Source: an uncultured Bacteroidota bacterium (lineage in GTDB: Bacteria; Bacteroidota; Ignavibacteria; UBA10030; UBA8401). Taken from it: a DNA stretch of 61,092 nucleotides. This document shows positions 17,178 to 25,287 of this stretch, one piece after another. The position numbers and the translations under genes are program-made. The stretch spans positions 1-61,092 of the forward strand of contig CALETH010000090.1 in NCBI GenBank assembly GCA_937920105.1, given 5' to 3'. The notes under the pieces were generated by a model that was not told the DNA's origin, did no database searches, and saw only the letters and a program-made list of their open reading frames with translations. Numbering within the stretch: position 1 is the stretch's first letter; each line of letters starts with the position of its first letter.

Positions 17178-18755
17178 TTACAACTCTACAACCTTTGCAT
17201 CAAACACTCCATCAAATTTAGTAATTTTTTCTAAAATTGATTGTGAAATTTTACTATCAATATTTATTACCGTGAGGGCGTGTTTTCCAACTTCTGTACG
17301 TCCTAACATTAAGCCAGCAATATTGACGTTTGCTTCGGCGAGTAGGCTTCCAACTTTTGCGAGCATTCCGGGTTTATCAATGTTGTTGTAAAATAAAAAC
17401 ATCCCTTCGGGATGAATTTCAAAATGAAAATTATCTATACGTACGATGCGGGGTTTATTTCCAAATACTGTTCCAGCAAATGTGCGTTGTTCGTTTTCGG
17501 TTTTGTATTCTACGACTAAAAGATGTGTAAAATTTTCTCCAGCAATTTCTTTTTTTTCATTAATGTGTATGCCGAGTGTTTGTGCGATGAATGGTGCATT
17601 AATGTAATTTACTGGTTCACTCATCAATTGAGAAAATAATCCTTGCAGTACGCTGGCTTGCAACAACTCTCTATATTTATAAAGCATTTCTCCTTGTAGT
17701 GTGATGGTAATTTCTTTGAGTGTTCCTTTGAGAAGTTGTGCTTGAAGTTTTCCTAATTTTTGTGCGAGTGTTACAAAGGGTTGGATTTCATTTGGTATTC
17801 CAGATTGTAGTGCTGCTGCGTTCACTGCTCCAACAATTCCGCGATTGTGGAGTGCATCAGCAAGTTGTTCTGCAATTTGAATAGCAACTTTTTCTTGTGC
17901 CTCTTCTGTTGATGCACCAAGATGTGGTGTGAGTACTATATTAGGATGTTGTAGTAATAGATTTTCTTTGGGTGGTGGTTCGATAGAAAAAACATCTAAC
18001 GCTGCTCCAGCAACGTGTCCACTATTGAGTGCATTGAGTAATGCAGTTTCATCGATGATTCCACCTCTCGCACAGTTTATAAGTCGTACTCCTTTTTTAC
18101 ATTGTGCAATTGTTTTTTCATTCAATAAAGATTTTGTTTCTTCTGTTAATGGTGTGTGAACGGTGATGATATCAGAACGACGATAGAGTTCATCTAATGA
18201 AACTAATTCTATATTCATTTTGGACGCGATATCGTTTGCGAGTACTGGGTCAAAACCAATAATGTTCATTCCGAATGATTGTGAACGTGTTGCAACTTCT
18301 CTTCCGATTTTTCCTAATCCAACAATGCCAAGTGTTTTTCCAAAAAGTTCTGTTCCCATAAATTTTTTGCGTTCCCATTTTCCTGCTTGCATGCTGATGT
18401 GTGCTTGTGGAATTCTTCGTGCAAGGGAAAGCATGAGTGACATTGTGTGTTCAGCGGTGGAGAGTGTGTTTCCACCAGGTGTGTTCATCACAATTATTCC
18501 TTTTCGTGATGCGGCTTTGACATCTATATTATCTACGCCAGCACCAGCACGCCCGATAATTTTCATTGATGTTGCACATTCAATAATATCTGCGGTTACT
18601 TGTGTTCCACTTCGCACTATCATTGCTGTGTATTCTGAAATTATTTTTTTGATTTCTTCTGGTGGGAGTCCGGTTTTTACATCTACGGTGAATCCTTCGC
18701 GTTGAAGTATTTCTATACAACTTTGTTCGATTGGGTCTGTGATGAGGATTTTCAT
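17178..18755 (-). CDS. serA: D-3-phosphoglycerate dehydrogenase
   Basis: Oxidises 3-phosphoglycerate to 3-phosphohydroxypyruvate with NAD+, the first committed step of serine synthesis. At 525 residues it is the long form: a split substrate-binding domain around the nucleotide domain, an intervening domain, and a C-terminal ACT domain from about 450 (MFLFYNNIDKPGMLAKVGSL). The NAD-binding GLGKIG is at 146-151. Catalytic Arg230 (NCARGG), Glu259 (FSIEP) and His278 (TPHLG) are intact. The ACT domain suggests feedback by serine. The class V aminotransferase upstream, same strand, could supply the next step. Confidence 0.95.
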   Translation of the reverse strand: MKILITDPIEQSCIEILQREGFTVDVKTGLPPEEIKKIISEYTAMIVRSGTQVTADIIECATSMKIIGRAGAGVDNIDVKAASRKGIIVMNTPGGNTLSTAEHTMSLMLSLARRIPQAHISMQAGKWERKKFMGTELFGKTLGIVGLGKIGREVATRSQSFGMNIIGFDPVLANDIASKMNIELVSLDELYRRSDIITVHTPLTEETKSLLNEKTIAQCKKGVRLINCARGGIIDETALLNALNSGHVAGAALDVFSIEPPPKENLLLQHPNIVLTPHLGASTEEAQEKVAIQIAEQLADALHNRGIVGAVNAAALQSGIPNEIQPFVTLAQKLGKLQAQLLKGTLKEITITLQGEMLYKYRELLQASVLQGLFSQLMSEPVNYINAPFIAQTLGIHINEKKEIAGENFTHLLVVEYKTENEQRTFAGTVFGNKPRIVRIDNFHFEIHPEGMFLFYNNIDKPGMLAKVGSLLAEANVNIAGLMLGRTEVGKHALTVINIDSKISQSILEKITKFDGVFDAKVVEL

Positions 18756-18781
18756 TTTTGACTATGATGAAATGATTATGT

Positions 18782-18962
18782 GCCACAGATTTCACTGATT
18801 GACACAGATTGTTTTTTTTAAAATACGAAATAAGATAAAATGTTAAATATGAAAAAATAACTGTACAAATTAAAAATATAATATTTTTGGATTCCCGCTA
18901 AATCCTCCTGCGGCGGAATGCGGAAATGACTTTTTTCTATGGAATGGTTTTACAACCATTCC
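18782..18962. repeat. Three repeats between serA and the aminotransferase
   Basis: A CCACAGATTTCACTGATTG copy starts at 18782. A GAATGAC-family palindrome at 18889-18930 has its loop enlarged with CCTCCTGCGGCGG and its right arm decayed (GCGGAAATGAC). A third palindrome with stem GGAATGGTT/AACCATTCC lies at 18941-18962 and matches the one at 24443-24464. No gene is visible here. Confidence 0.65.
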
Positions 18963-19030
18963 TACCATCTGACCATACAATGACTGTGCATTAGTTACTA
19001 ATTTCTCTATCCTATATTCTCACTTCTGTT

Positions 19031-20158
19031 TTATAACGATTGTACTACTGCTTGCACTCCTGCACCAAGTTGAAATTTATATCCACATTCTTTGAGTGTC
19101 ATTTCTAATGCGGTGAGCATCGTTACCATATCTAATTCATCATAATATCCTAAATGAGAAATGCGGAATATTTTTCCAGCATAATCATCTTGTCCTCCAG
19201 CAATGGTGATTCCGTATTTTGTTTTTAAGATTTTGTTGAATTGTTTCCACTCAACTCCTGCGGGTAACCATACTGGTGTTACAGCGTAGGATGGTGTTTC
19301 GGAAAATAATTTTAATCCGAGTGAGGTAACTCCCGAACGAATTGCTGTTGCTAATTTTTTGTGTCGCGCCCACACATTTTCTATTCCCTCTGCTCGCAAC
19401 ATTTCTAATGCAACATCAACTCCGATAACCAAGGAAATTGCCGGTGTCCACGGTGTATCATTATCTTGATAGGATTTTAAAGCCTTTTTCAAATCAAAAT
19501 AAAATTTGGGAAGTGTTGATGTTTCCATTTTTTTAATTGCTCGTTCACTAAGTGCAACAAAGGCAAGTCCGGGCGGAATCATTAATCCTTTTTGCGAGCC
19601 GGTTACACAAACATCTATTCCCCATTCATCAAAATGAAGTTCGTGTGCACCAACGGCGGTAATTCCATCTACACAAACAAGTGCATCGGAATTTTCGTGA
19701 ATAATTTTTGCTAATGTTTTAACATCAGTTGCAGCACCAGTAGATGTTTCGCTATGTGTAAGATACACTGCTTTTGCATCAGGATTATTTTTTAATGCAG
19801 AAAGTATTTGTTCTGATGTTGGTGCTTTTCCCCATTCTACTTTTATTTCTACAACATTGAGTCCGAAAACTTTTGGCATTTTTACCCAACGTTCTCCGAA
19901 TTTTCCTCCATTGCAAGAAATGATTGTATCTCCTGCAGAAAATAAACTTACGAATGTTGCTTCTACTCCTCCTGTTCCTGATGAAGTGAGTGTGAGTACG
20001 GATTGTTCTGTTTGAAATAAATATTTGAGATTTTTATTTACTCGTGTGAGTATTTCATTAAATTCCGGATTACGATGGTGAATGATGGGTTCTGCCATTT
20101 TTAACATAACGTTTTCCGGTACGGGTGTGGGTCCTGGTGTGAAGAGTCTTTTTTTCAT
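19031..20158 (-). CDS. Class V PLP aminotransferase (alanine/serine-glyoxylate or phosphoserine type)
   Basis: A 375-residue aminotransferase starting MKKRLFTPGPTPVPENVMLK, the opening typical of the alanine-glyoxylate/serine-pyruvate group. PLP contacts are visible: SSGTGGVEA near 59-67, Asp164 (CVDGITAVG), and Schiff-base Lys190 in VTGSQKGLMIPPGLAF. Enzymes of this group interconvert glyoxylate, pyruvate, serine and related keto acids; an archaeal member has been shown to act on phosphohydroxypyruvate. Its position beside serA suggests a phosphoserine aminotransferase role here, an inference. No serB or serC is in the window. Confidence 0.85.
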   Translation of the reverse strand: MKKRLFTPGPTPVPENVMLKMAEPIIHHRNPEFNEILTRVNKNLKYLFQTEQSVLTLTSSGTGGVEATFVSLFSAGDTIISCNGGKFGERWVKMPKVFGLNVVEIKVEWGKAPTSEQILSALKNNPDAKAVYLTHSETSTGAATDVKTLAKIIHENSDALVCVDGITAVGAHELHFDEWGIDVCVTGSQKGLMIPPGLAFVALSERAIKKMETSTLPKFYFDLKKALKSYQDNDTPWTPAISLVIGVDVALEMLRAEGIENVWARHKKLATAIRSGVTSLGLKLFSETPSYAVTPVWLPAGVEWKQFNKILKTKYGITIAGGQDDYAGKIFRISHLGYYDELDMVTMLTALEMTLKECGYKFQLGAGVQAVVQSL

Positions 20159-20263
20159 TGGTGATTTTTTTTATGGTTTTCAGATTTTATTTTTTTGTTT
20201 TAGAATATACAAATTTTTCTGCTGTGAATGGAACACTGTTTTTTTATGATTGTATCAAAAAAT

Positions 20264-20323
20264 GGATTCCCGCTAACAATGCCGTTGTACGGCATCCCGT
20301 ACAACGGGACATGCGGGAATGAC
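20264..20323. repeat. Nested palindrome (GAATGAC family with an inserted hairpin)
   Basis: The outer stem ATTCCCGC/GCGGGAAT is normal for the family, but the loop contains further inverted sequence: GCCGTTGTACGGC and CCCGTACAACGGG, which also pair with each other. This looks like one palindrome expanded by, or inserted with, another. It lies between the methyltransferase and aminotransferase genes. Confidence 0.7.
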
Positions 20324-20365
20324 GAAATCTTAATTAATACTTTTTTATACTTTAAATTTATTTTT

Positions 20366-20899
20366 CTAATACATATAATTATTGAGGAGTGATTTTGCAT
20401 TTTCATTTTTTTGAACTTCTAAAAATACTTCTATATATAGTGCGGGGAAAATAAATGCAAGATATTTTTCCCAACGGCGTGGAAATTTATTTGCTAATAC
20501 ACTTATTCCAAAAACTTTATAAAAATCTGTAAACCACAATTTATGTTTTTTCAATTTGAACATTCCTGTGTTTTCTAATAATGCAAAAGAAATCCATCCT
20601 AAATGATGGAAGTGTTCTAAATCTCCATAAGAAAGTTGAGATGTATAATGTGGTGTGATGATGCGAATGATTGCTCCATTTTTTGCAATGCGATGGATTT
20701 CATTTAATAGATGTAATGGTCGCTGCACGTGTTCTATAATGTGAGACATTTCTACATAATCAAATTCATTATCAGAAAATGGGTAGGGATAATTATTCAA
20801 ATCATGAACAACATCAACGTGTGGTGCGGGACGTATATCTAATCCTATTGCACCTTCTTTTTTTGTTTTTGGTCCGCAACCGACATCAAGAATTTTCAT
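20366..20899 (-). CDS. Class I SAM-dependent methyltransferase
   Basis: A small (177-residue) methyltransferase of the Methyltransf_11 type. SAM-binding motif I is MKILDVGCGPKTKKEGAIGL at the very N-terminus, followed by acidic motif II (LDIRPAPHVDVVHDL), motif III FPFSDNEFDYVEMSHIIEHV-like (YPFSDNEFDYVEMSHIIEH) and a hydrophobic C-terminal third. The HIIEH element is common in enzymes acting on small molecules, lipids or sugars. No substrate domain is visible, and flanking repeats give no operon partner. Confidence 0.85.
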   Translation of the reverse strand: MKILDVGCGPKTKKEGAIGLDIRPAPHVDVVHDLNNYPYPFSDNEFDYVEMSHIIEHVQRPLHLLNEIHRIAKNGAIIRIITPHYTSQLSYGDLEHFHHLGWISFALLENTGMFKLKKHKLWFTDFYKVFGISVLANKFPRRWEKYLAFIFPALYIEVFLEVQKNENAKSLLNNYMY

Positions 20900-21035
20900 T
20901 GTTTTTTGCCACAGATTAAATAAAAAAGATAGAACGCTGATTCTTTAAGATAATTATGATTTTCGCAGATACAGATTTATTGAATGTAGAAATATCAATC
21001 AATTTATTTTTTTATTTTTCACAAGATATGAAACT

Positions 21036-21065
21036 GGATTCCCACTAAAAACATGTGGGAATGAC
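21036..21065. repeat. Dispersed palindrome with compensatory stem change
   Basis: Stem ATTCCCAC/GTGGGAAT around TAAAAACAT, ending in GAATGAC. Compared with sister copies, a G-C pair has become A-T through paired changes on both arms, so the hairpin is preserved. It lies 20 bases after the engB stop. Confidence 0.75.
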
Positions 21066-21085
21066 AAATTTTCTCATCTTCTTCT

Positions 21086-21697
21086 TTATTTCTTACTTTT
21101 ATTGTCTTTTTTATCTATATAATCTTTAATAATATTGACGAGTTCCGGACGACCTTGCCCAGTGATGGCGGAAAATGTTGTTATAATAGAAAGGTTTTGA
21201 AATTTTTCTAATGAAGTGGTAATGGTTTTTAGATGATTGGAAAGTTTACTGATGGGGAATTTATCTACTTTTGTCAATACAACAATAAATGGGATTTTAT
21301 AAAAATCTAACCATCCCATCATCGTAAAATCAAGTTCGGTGGGTCCTAATCGAATGTCAACTATCTGTACTGCTAACGCAATTTGTTTTCGGTCTCGCAA
21401 AAAATCTTCTATCAATGATGTCCAACGGGCTTTTACTTGTTCAGCAACTTTTGCGTAGCCATATCCTGGTAAATCTACAAAATATAATTTTTTATTGATG
21501 AGATAATAATTGAGTTCGCGTGTTTTTCCTGGTGTGGAACTTACGCGTGCAATATTTTTTCGGTTACAGAGTTTGTTAAGGAGAGATGATTTTCCAACGT
21601 TAGACCTTCCGATAAAGACAATTTCTGGAAAATTATTTTTAGGAAGTTGTTTGAGGTTTGTTACTCCAACAATAAAATCAACGGAAGTAATTTTCAT
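21086..21697 (-). CDS. engB: Ribosome biogenesis GTP-binding protein EngB (YsxC/YihA)
   Basis: A small GTPase needed for large-subunit assembly. The five G motifs are visible: G1 GRSNVGKSS (residues 30-38), the G2 region TSSTPGKT-like (RVSSTPGKTRELNYY), G3 DLPGYG, G4 TKVDKF and G5 FSAITGQG. I start at the ATG at 21697, giving 203 residues beginning MKITSVDFIVGVTNLKQLP, which matches the family; a TTG eight codons upstream is open but gives an atypical extension. It lies next to the ribosomal array but is separated by a nested palindrome. Confidence 0.93.
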   Translation of the reverse strand: MKITSVDFIVGVTNLKQLPKNNFPEIVFIGRSNVGKSSLLNKLCNRKNIARVSSTPGKTRELNYYLINKKLYFVDLPGYGYAKVAEQVKARWTSLIEDFLRDRKQIALAVQIVDIRLGPTELDFTMMGWLDFYKIPFIVVLTKVDKFPISKLSNHLKTITTSLEKFQNLSIITTFSAITGQGRPELVNIIKDYIDKKDNKSKK

Positions 21698-21763
21698 ACT
21701 TTTTTTGATTGGTGAAAACAAGAGTGATTTTTTGCATGGTTGGATTATTGATTAAAAATTTTA

Positions 21764-21805
21764 GGGACGGTTTTGCTTCCCGCCTAAGCGGGACAGGTCC
21801 GTCCC
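21764..21805. repeat. Nested palindrome downstream of rplQ
   Basis: Outer arms GGGACGG and CCGTCCC are those of the element at 502-521, but the loop holds a second hairpin, TTCCCGCC and AGCGGGA. It could also terminate the ribosomal array, which ends just upstream on the minus strand, although the T-tract after it is modest (TAAAATTTTTAAT). Confidence 0.6.
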
Positions 21806-21815
21806 TATACAATAA

Positions 21816-22334
21816 CTATGCAGTTTGAGGAGCAGATGTTTCTTCTTTGGTTTTTTCTACTTCAGTTTTCTTTGCGGAAGTTTTTTGATTGCTTATGCGA
21901 CGACGACGGTCTTGTTTTTGTTTTGTTGGCTTTGGTTGTTCTTGTGCAATATTATAATCTACCAATTCAATCATTGCCATGTGAGCACCATCACCTAAAC
22001 GTTGCCCTAATTTTACAATGCGTGTATATCCACCGGGACGGTTTGCAACTTTTTCTGCTATTTCAGAAAAAAGAAGTTGAATGATTTCTCTGTTGCGGAT
22101 AAATCTATACACTTCACGACGTGCATGAACGTTTAATTTTCCTTCGCTTTCATTTGCAACAGCGTTTTTTGCTCGTGTAATAATTTTTTCTACGAGTGGA
22201 CGTAATTCTTTTGCTTTGGCAACAGTGGTTTGAATCTTTTTATGTTGTAATAAAGCAGTAGAGAGTGCACTTAATGTTGCTTTGCGATGACTTGCAGTTC
22301 GTTTTAATTTTCTTCCTTTGCGTCTGTGTATCAT
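21816..22334 (-). CDS. rplQ: 50S ribosomal protein L17
   Basis: Large-subunit protein near the exit tunnel. The core begins MIHRRKGRKLKRTASHRKAT and contains RLGDGAHMAMIELVDYN, ending near residue 133. A further tail of roughly 40 residues, rich in Lys, Glu, Thr and Gln and ending EETSAPQTA, makes the protein 172 residues, well over the 120-130 of the common form; such tails occur in the FCB group. It is the last gene of the array, six bases after rpoA. Confidence 0.97.
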   Translation of the reverse strand: MIHRRKGRKLKRTASHRKATLSALSTALLQHKKIQTTVAKAKELRPLVEKIITRAKNAVANESEGKLNVHARREVYRFIRNREIIQLLFSEIAEKVANRPGGYTRIVKLGQRLGDGAHMAMIELVDYNIAQEQPKPTKQKQDRRRRISNQKTSAKKTEVEKTKEETSAPQTA

Positions 22335-22340
22335 ATTTTT

Positions 22341-23321
22341 TTACTCATTTAAATATTTATTAACATCCATTCCAAATTTTATTCCTTGCTCTTCTACTAT
22401 GGTAGAAAGTTCTGCAAGCGATTTTCTTCCAAAATTTCTAAAGCGTAATAACTCTTCTTCATCTTTACTTACTAAATCTGCAATGGTTTTGATATTGGCG
22501 GTACGAAGGCAATTATGTGAACGAACTGATAATTCCAAATCACCAACATTTGTTTGTAAAAATTTCTTTATTCTCAAAAATTCTTCATCATGTTCAACAT
22601 CTTCTTTTTGTGAATCTGGTTCTGCCGAAAAATTTAAGAATAATTGAATATGGTCTCGAAGAATTTTTCCTGAATAGGCAATGGCTTCTTCTGGTGTGAT
22701 TGAACCATCGGTTTCTATTTCTAATGTTAATTTTTCGTAATCAATTTGCTGACCTACACGTGTGGATTCTATAAAATATCGTACGTTCACAATTGGGGTA
22801 AAGATAGAATCTATTGCAATCACTCCAACAGTGTGGTCTGATGCTTTATTTTCTTCCGCTGTTACATATCCTTTTCCACGACCAATGCGGAATTCCATTT
22901 CAAAATTTGCATCTTTATTTAAGGTTGCAATGTGATGTTCGGGATTGAGTATTTCTACTTCTGCACTTGCTTTTTGAATATCACCTGCTGTAAATTTTCC
23001 TGCACCTTTAAGTTGCACAGTAACTTTTCCTACTCTTTTATTTGTTGCTTTTAAGCGAACTCCTTTAAGATTGAGAATAACATCGGCGATATCTTCTACT
23101 ACACCTTTGACATTAGAAAATTCGTGAACGACCCCATCTATTTTTAATGCTGTGATAGCAAATCCGGGAACGGATGATAAGAGTACTCGACGAAATGCAT
23201 TGCCTATCGTAACACCGAAACCTTTTTCTAATGGTTGGATGATGAATCTTCCAAAAGTAGAACTTTGGGTTGATTCTTCTAATGTTACAGCATTAGGCAT
23301 TTGAAAATTATTATTGCTCAT
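22341..23321 (-). CDS. rpoA: DNA-directed RNA polymerase alpha subunit
   Basis: Alpha dimerises to nucleate RNA polymerase assembly and contacts activators and UP elements through its C-terminal domain. I start at the ATG at 23321 (MSNNNFQMPNAVTLEES); a TTG six codons upstream is open but less likely. The N-terminal domain shows GFGVTIGNAFRRVLLSSVPG and the C-terminal helix-hairpin-helix domain DLELSVRSHNCLRTANIKTI and FRNFGRKSLAEL. With 326 residues the length is normal. Standard position between rpsD and rplQ. Confidence 0.97.
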   Translation of the reverse strand: MSNNNFQMPNAVTLEESTQSSTFGRFIIQPLEKGFGVTIGNAFRRVLLSSVPGFAITALKIDGVVHEFSNVKGVVEDIADVILNLKGVRLKATNKRVGKVTVQLKGAGKFTAGDIQKASAEVEILNPEHHIATLNKDANFEMEFRIGRGKGYVTAEENKASDHTVGVIAIDSIFTPIVNVRYFIESTRVGQQIDYEKLTLEIETDGSITPEEAIAYSGKILRDHIQLFLNFSAEPDSQKEDVEHDEEFLRIKKFLQTNVGDLELSVRSHNCLRTANIKTIADLVSKDEEELLRFRNFGRKSLAELSTIVEEQGIKFGMDVNKYLNE

Positions 23322-23352
23322 AAAAAATCCGTTTTGCAAAATTCAAAAATTA

Positions 23353-23982
23353 TTATTTAGAGTACAATTCAACAACAAGTTGTTCGTTTGCTGCGAGTGG
23401 TACATCGGCGCGTTCAGGAATTGTTAAAAAGATTCCTTTCATTGCGGCTTTATCAAGATTTATCCAAGGAAGGATTGTTCCTTCTTTCATGCGTTTCATG
23501 GAATCATGAATCACTTCTAACTTTTTACTTTTTTCTGTTACTTGAACAATATCTCCTGGATACAATAATGCGGAGGGTATATTAACGGGTTTGTTGTTAA
23601 TTAAAAAATGTCCGTGAAGAACTAACTGACGTGCACTTTTTCTTGATGGTGCAAAACCCATTCTATAGATAACGTTATCAAAACGTCGCTCTAACATTTG
23701 TACAAGAATTTCACCGGTACGTCCAGTTTTCTTTAACGCTTTTTCAAAATAATTACGAAACTGTGTTTCTATCAACCCATAAGTTCTACGGATTTTTTGC
23801 TTTTCCCGTAATTGAACCCCATATTCGGAAATTTTTGCTTTTCGTGATTGACCGTGTGGTCCGGGTGGATAGTTGCGTTTTTCAATTGGGCATTTTTCGG
23901 TAAAACATTTTGCCCCTTTTAAAAATAACTTTTGACGTTCTCGTCTACACAGTTTGCAACTGGCATCAATATATCTCGCCAT
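23353..23982 (-). CDS. rpsD: 30S ribosomal protein S4 (zinc-binding form)
   Basis: Primary 16S rRNA-binding assembly protein. The 209 residues keep a cysteine set Cys9, Cys12, Cys26 and Cys31 (SCKLCRRERQKLFLKGAKC then FTEKCP), so this is the C+ form expected to bind zinc. The S4 RNA-binding domain follows (RRFDNVIYRMGFAPSRKSAR). In many bacteria S4 also represses the alpha operon; here it lies between rpsK and rpoA as usual. Confidence 0.97.
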   Translation of the reverse strand: MARYIDASCKLCRRERQKLFLKGAKCFTEKCPIEKRNYPPGPHGQSRKAKISEYGVQLREKQKIRRTYGLIETQFRNYFEKALKKTGRTGEILVQMLERRFDNVIYRMGFAPSRKSARQLVLHGHFLINNKPVNIPSALLYPGDIVQVTEKSKKLEVIHDSMKRMKEGTILPWINLDKAAMKGIFLTIPERADVPLAANEQLVVELYSK

Positions 23983-24012
23983 TCTATAATTGTTCCTTTG
24001 TGATTAAATTTT

Positions 24013-24417
24013 TTATACTCTTCTACGTTTTGGTGGTCTACATCCATTATGTGGAATTGGGGTAATATCTCTAATTATTGTTACATCCAAGCCGGCGGTT
24101 TGTAAAGAACGAATTGCGGCTTCTCTTCCTGAGCCGGGACCTTTTACAAATACTTCAACTTTACGAAGTCCTAAACTAAATGCTTCTTTTGCAGCAACAT
24201 CAGCAGAAACTTGTGCAGCAAATGGTGTATTTTTTTTTGAACCTTTGAAACCATTTTTTCCTGCAGAAGACCATGCAATAACATTTCCAAATGTATCAGT
24301 TATTGAAACAATAACATTGTTAAATGTTGCTTGGATAAATGCTTTTCCATTAACATCTACATGAACTTTCTTTTTCTTTTTTACGGTTGGTGCTGCTTGT
24401 GTTTGTGCTTTAGCCAC
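24013..24417 (-). CDS. rpsK: 30S ribosomal protein S11
   Basis: Platform protein of the small subunit near the mRNA exit. The start is a GTG at 24417 with AAAGGA upstream. A short lysine-rich leader (MAKAQTQAAPTVKKKKKVHV) precedes the conserved core with NNVIVSITDTFGNVIAWSSA, and it ends TPIPHNGCRPPKRRRV. 134 residues. A palindrome occupies the gap to rpsM. Confidence 0.97.
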   Translation of the reverse strand: MAKAQTQAAPTVKKKKKVHVDVNGKAFIQATFNNVIVSITDTFGNVIAWSSAGKNGFKGSKKNTPFAAQVSADVAAKEAFSLGLRKVEVFVKGPGSGREAAIRSLQTAGLDVTIIRDITPIPHNGCRPPKRRRV

Positions 24418-24442
24418 AACAATATCCTTTCATATTTTTTAT

Positions 24443-24464
24443 GGAATGGTTTTGCAACCATTCC
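24443..24464. repeat. Palindrome in the rpsK-rpsM gap
   Basis: Stem GGAATGGTT/AACCATTCC around TTGC, inside the alpha operon between rpsM and rpsK. It matches 18941-18962 except for one loop base. No T-tract follows on the minus strand strong enough for termination. Confidence 0.65.
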
Positions 24465-24483
24465 TACAATCAATCTTAAACTC

Positions 24484-24867
24484 TTATTTTTTCGCTGCTA
24501 CTTTCTTTTTCCCTGCAACTGTTTTACGTTTTCCTTTACGTGTTCTCGAATTTGTTCTCGTACGTTGACCGCGAACTGGCAGACTTTTACGATGGCGAAG
24601 TCCACGATATGAACCAATATCCATCAAACGTTTAATATTCATTTGAGTTTCAGTTCGTAACGCTCCTTCAGTTTTATAATCTGTTTGAATGATGGTACGA
24701 ATTTTTGATACTTCATCATCGGTGAGTTCACCAATACGTTTATCTTCACTAACATTTGCTTTTTTAAGAATAGCACTCGCTGTGGCATTCCCAATTCCAT
24801 AAATATATGTTAATCCGATAACTGAACGTTTGTTTTTTGGTAAATCAATTCCTGATATACGAGCCAC
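24484..24867 (-). CDS. rpsM: 30S ribosomal protein S13
   Basis: Head protein that contacts the large subunit and P-site tRNA. Starts MARISGIDLPKNKRSVIGLT and contains TYIYGIGNATASAIL, with RGLRHRKSLPVRGQRTRTNS before a basic tail ending KKVAAKK. 127 residues. Conserved order rpmJ-rpsM-rpsK. Confidence 0.97.
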   Translation of the reverse strand: MARISGIDLPKNKRSVIGLTYIYGIGNATASAILKKANVSEDKRIGELTDDEVSKIRTIIQTDYKTEGALRTETQMNIKRLMDIGSYRGLRHRKSLPVRGQRTRTNSRTRKGKRKTVAGKKKVAAKK

Positions 24868-24900
24868 TTAAAATACTCCTAATTTATTTATTAACTTTTA

Positions 24901-25014
24901 TTAACCTTGGCGTTGTTTATGTTTTGGATTTTTGCATATCACTCGTACAACACCTTTTCTTCTAATCACTTTACATTTATCACAAATTTTTTTTACAGAT
25001 GCTCTGACTTTCAT
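24901..25014 (-). CDS. rpmJ: 50S ribosomal protein L36 (zinc-binding form)
   Basis: A 37-residue gene starting MKVRASVKKICDKCKVIRRK and ending NPKHKQRQG. Cys11, Cys14, Cys27 and His32 form the zinc site of the C+ type of L36. It sits between infA and rpsM, its normal place in the alpha operon. It is so short that automated calling can miss it. Confidence 0.95.
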   Translation of the reverse strand: MKVRASVKKICDKCKVIRRKGVVRVICKNPKHKQRQG

Positions 25015-25037
25015 AAGTTTTTCCTTTGTAATTCACT

Positions 25038-25062
25038 GGATTCCTGCTTTCGCAGGAATGAC
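25038..25062. repeat. Palindrome in the infA-rpmJ gap
   Basis: Stem ATTCCTGC/GCAGGAAT around TTTC, preceded by GG and ended by GAC, giving the GGATT...GAATGAC layout. It nearly fills the short gap between infA and rpmJ. Closest relative in the window is 7862-7881. Confidence 0.7.
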
Positions 25063-25068
25063 ACTATT

Positions 25069-25287
25069 TTATTTGTAACGATAGGTTATTCTGCCTTTTG
25101 TTAAATCGTACGGAGAAAGTTCAACAGTTACTTTATCACCAACGAGAATTTTAATAAAATTCATTCTCATTTTTCCTGAAACATGTGCTAATACTTCGTG
25201 TCCGTTATCTAACTTTACTTTGAATGAGGCATTAGGTAATGTTTCTGTAATTATTCCGTCAACTTTTATTACCGCCTGTTTGTTCAT
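25069..25287 (-). CDS. infA: Translation initiation factor IF-1
   Basis: Occupies the ribosomal A site during initiation. A 72-residue OB-fold protein with GIITETLPNASFKVKLDNGH, EVLAHVSGKMRMNFI and GDKVTVELSPYDLTKGRITY. Its ATG overlaps the stop codon of map (ATGA), indicating translational coupling. Confidence 0.97.
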   Translation of the reverse strand: MNKQAVIKVDGIITETLPNASFKVKLDNGHEVLAHVSGKMRMNFIKILVGDKVTVELSPYDLTKGRITYRYK

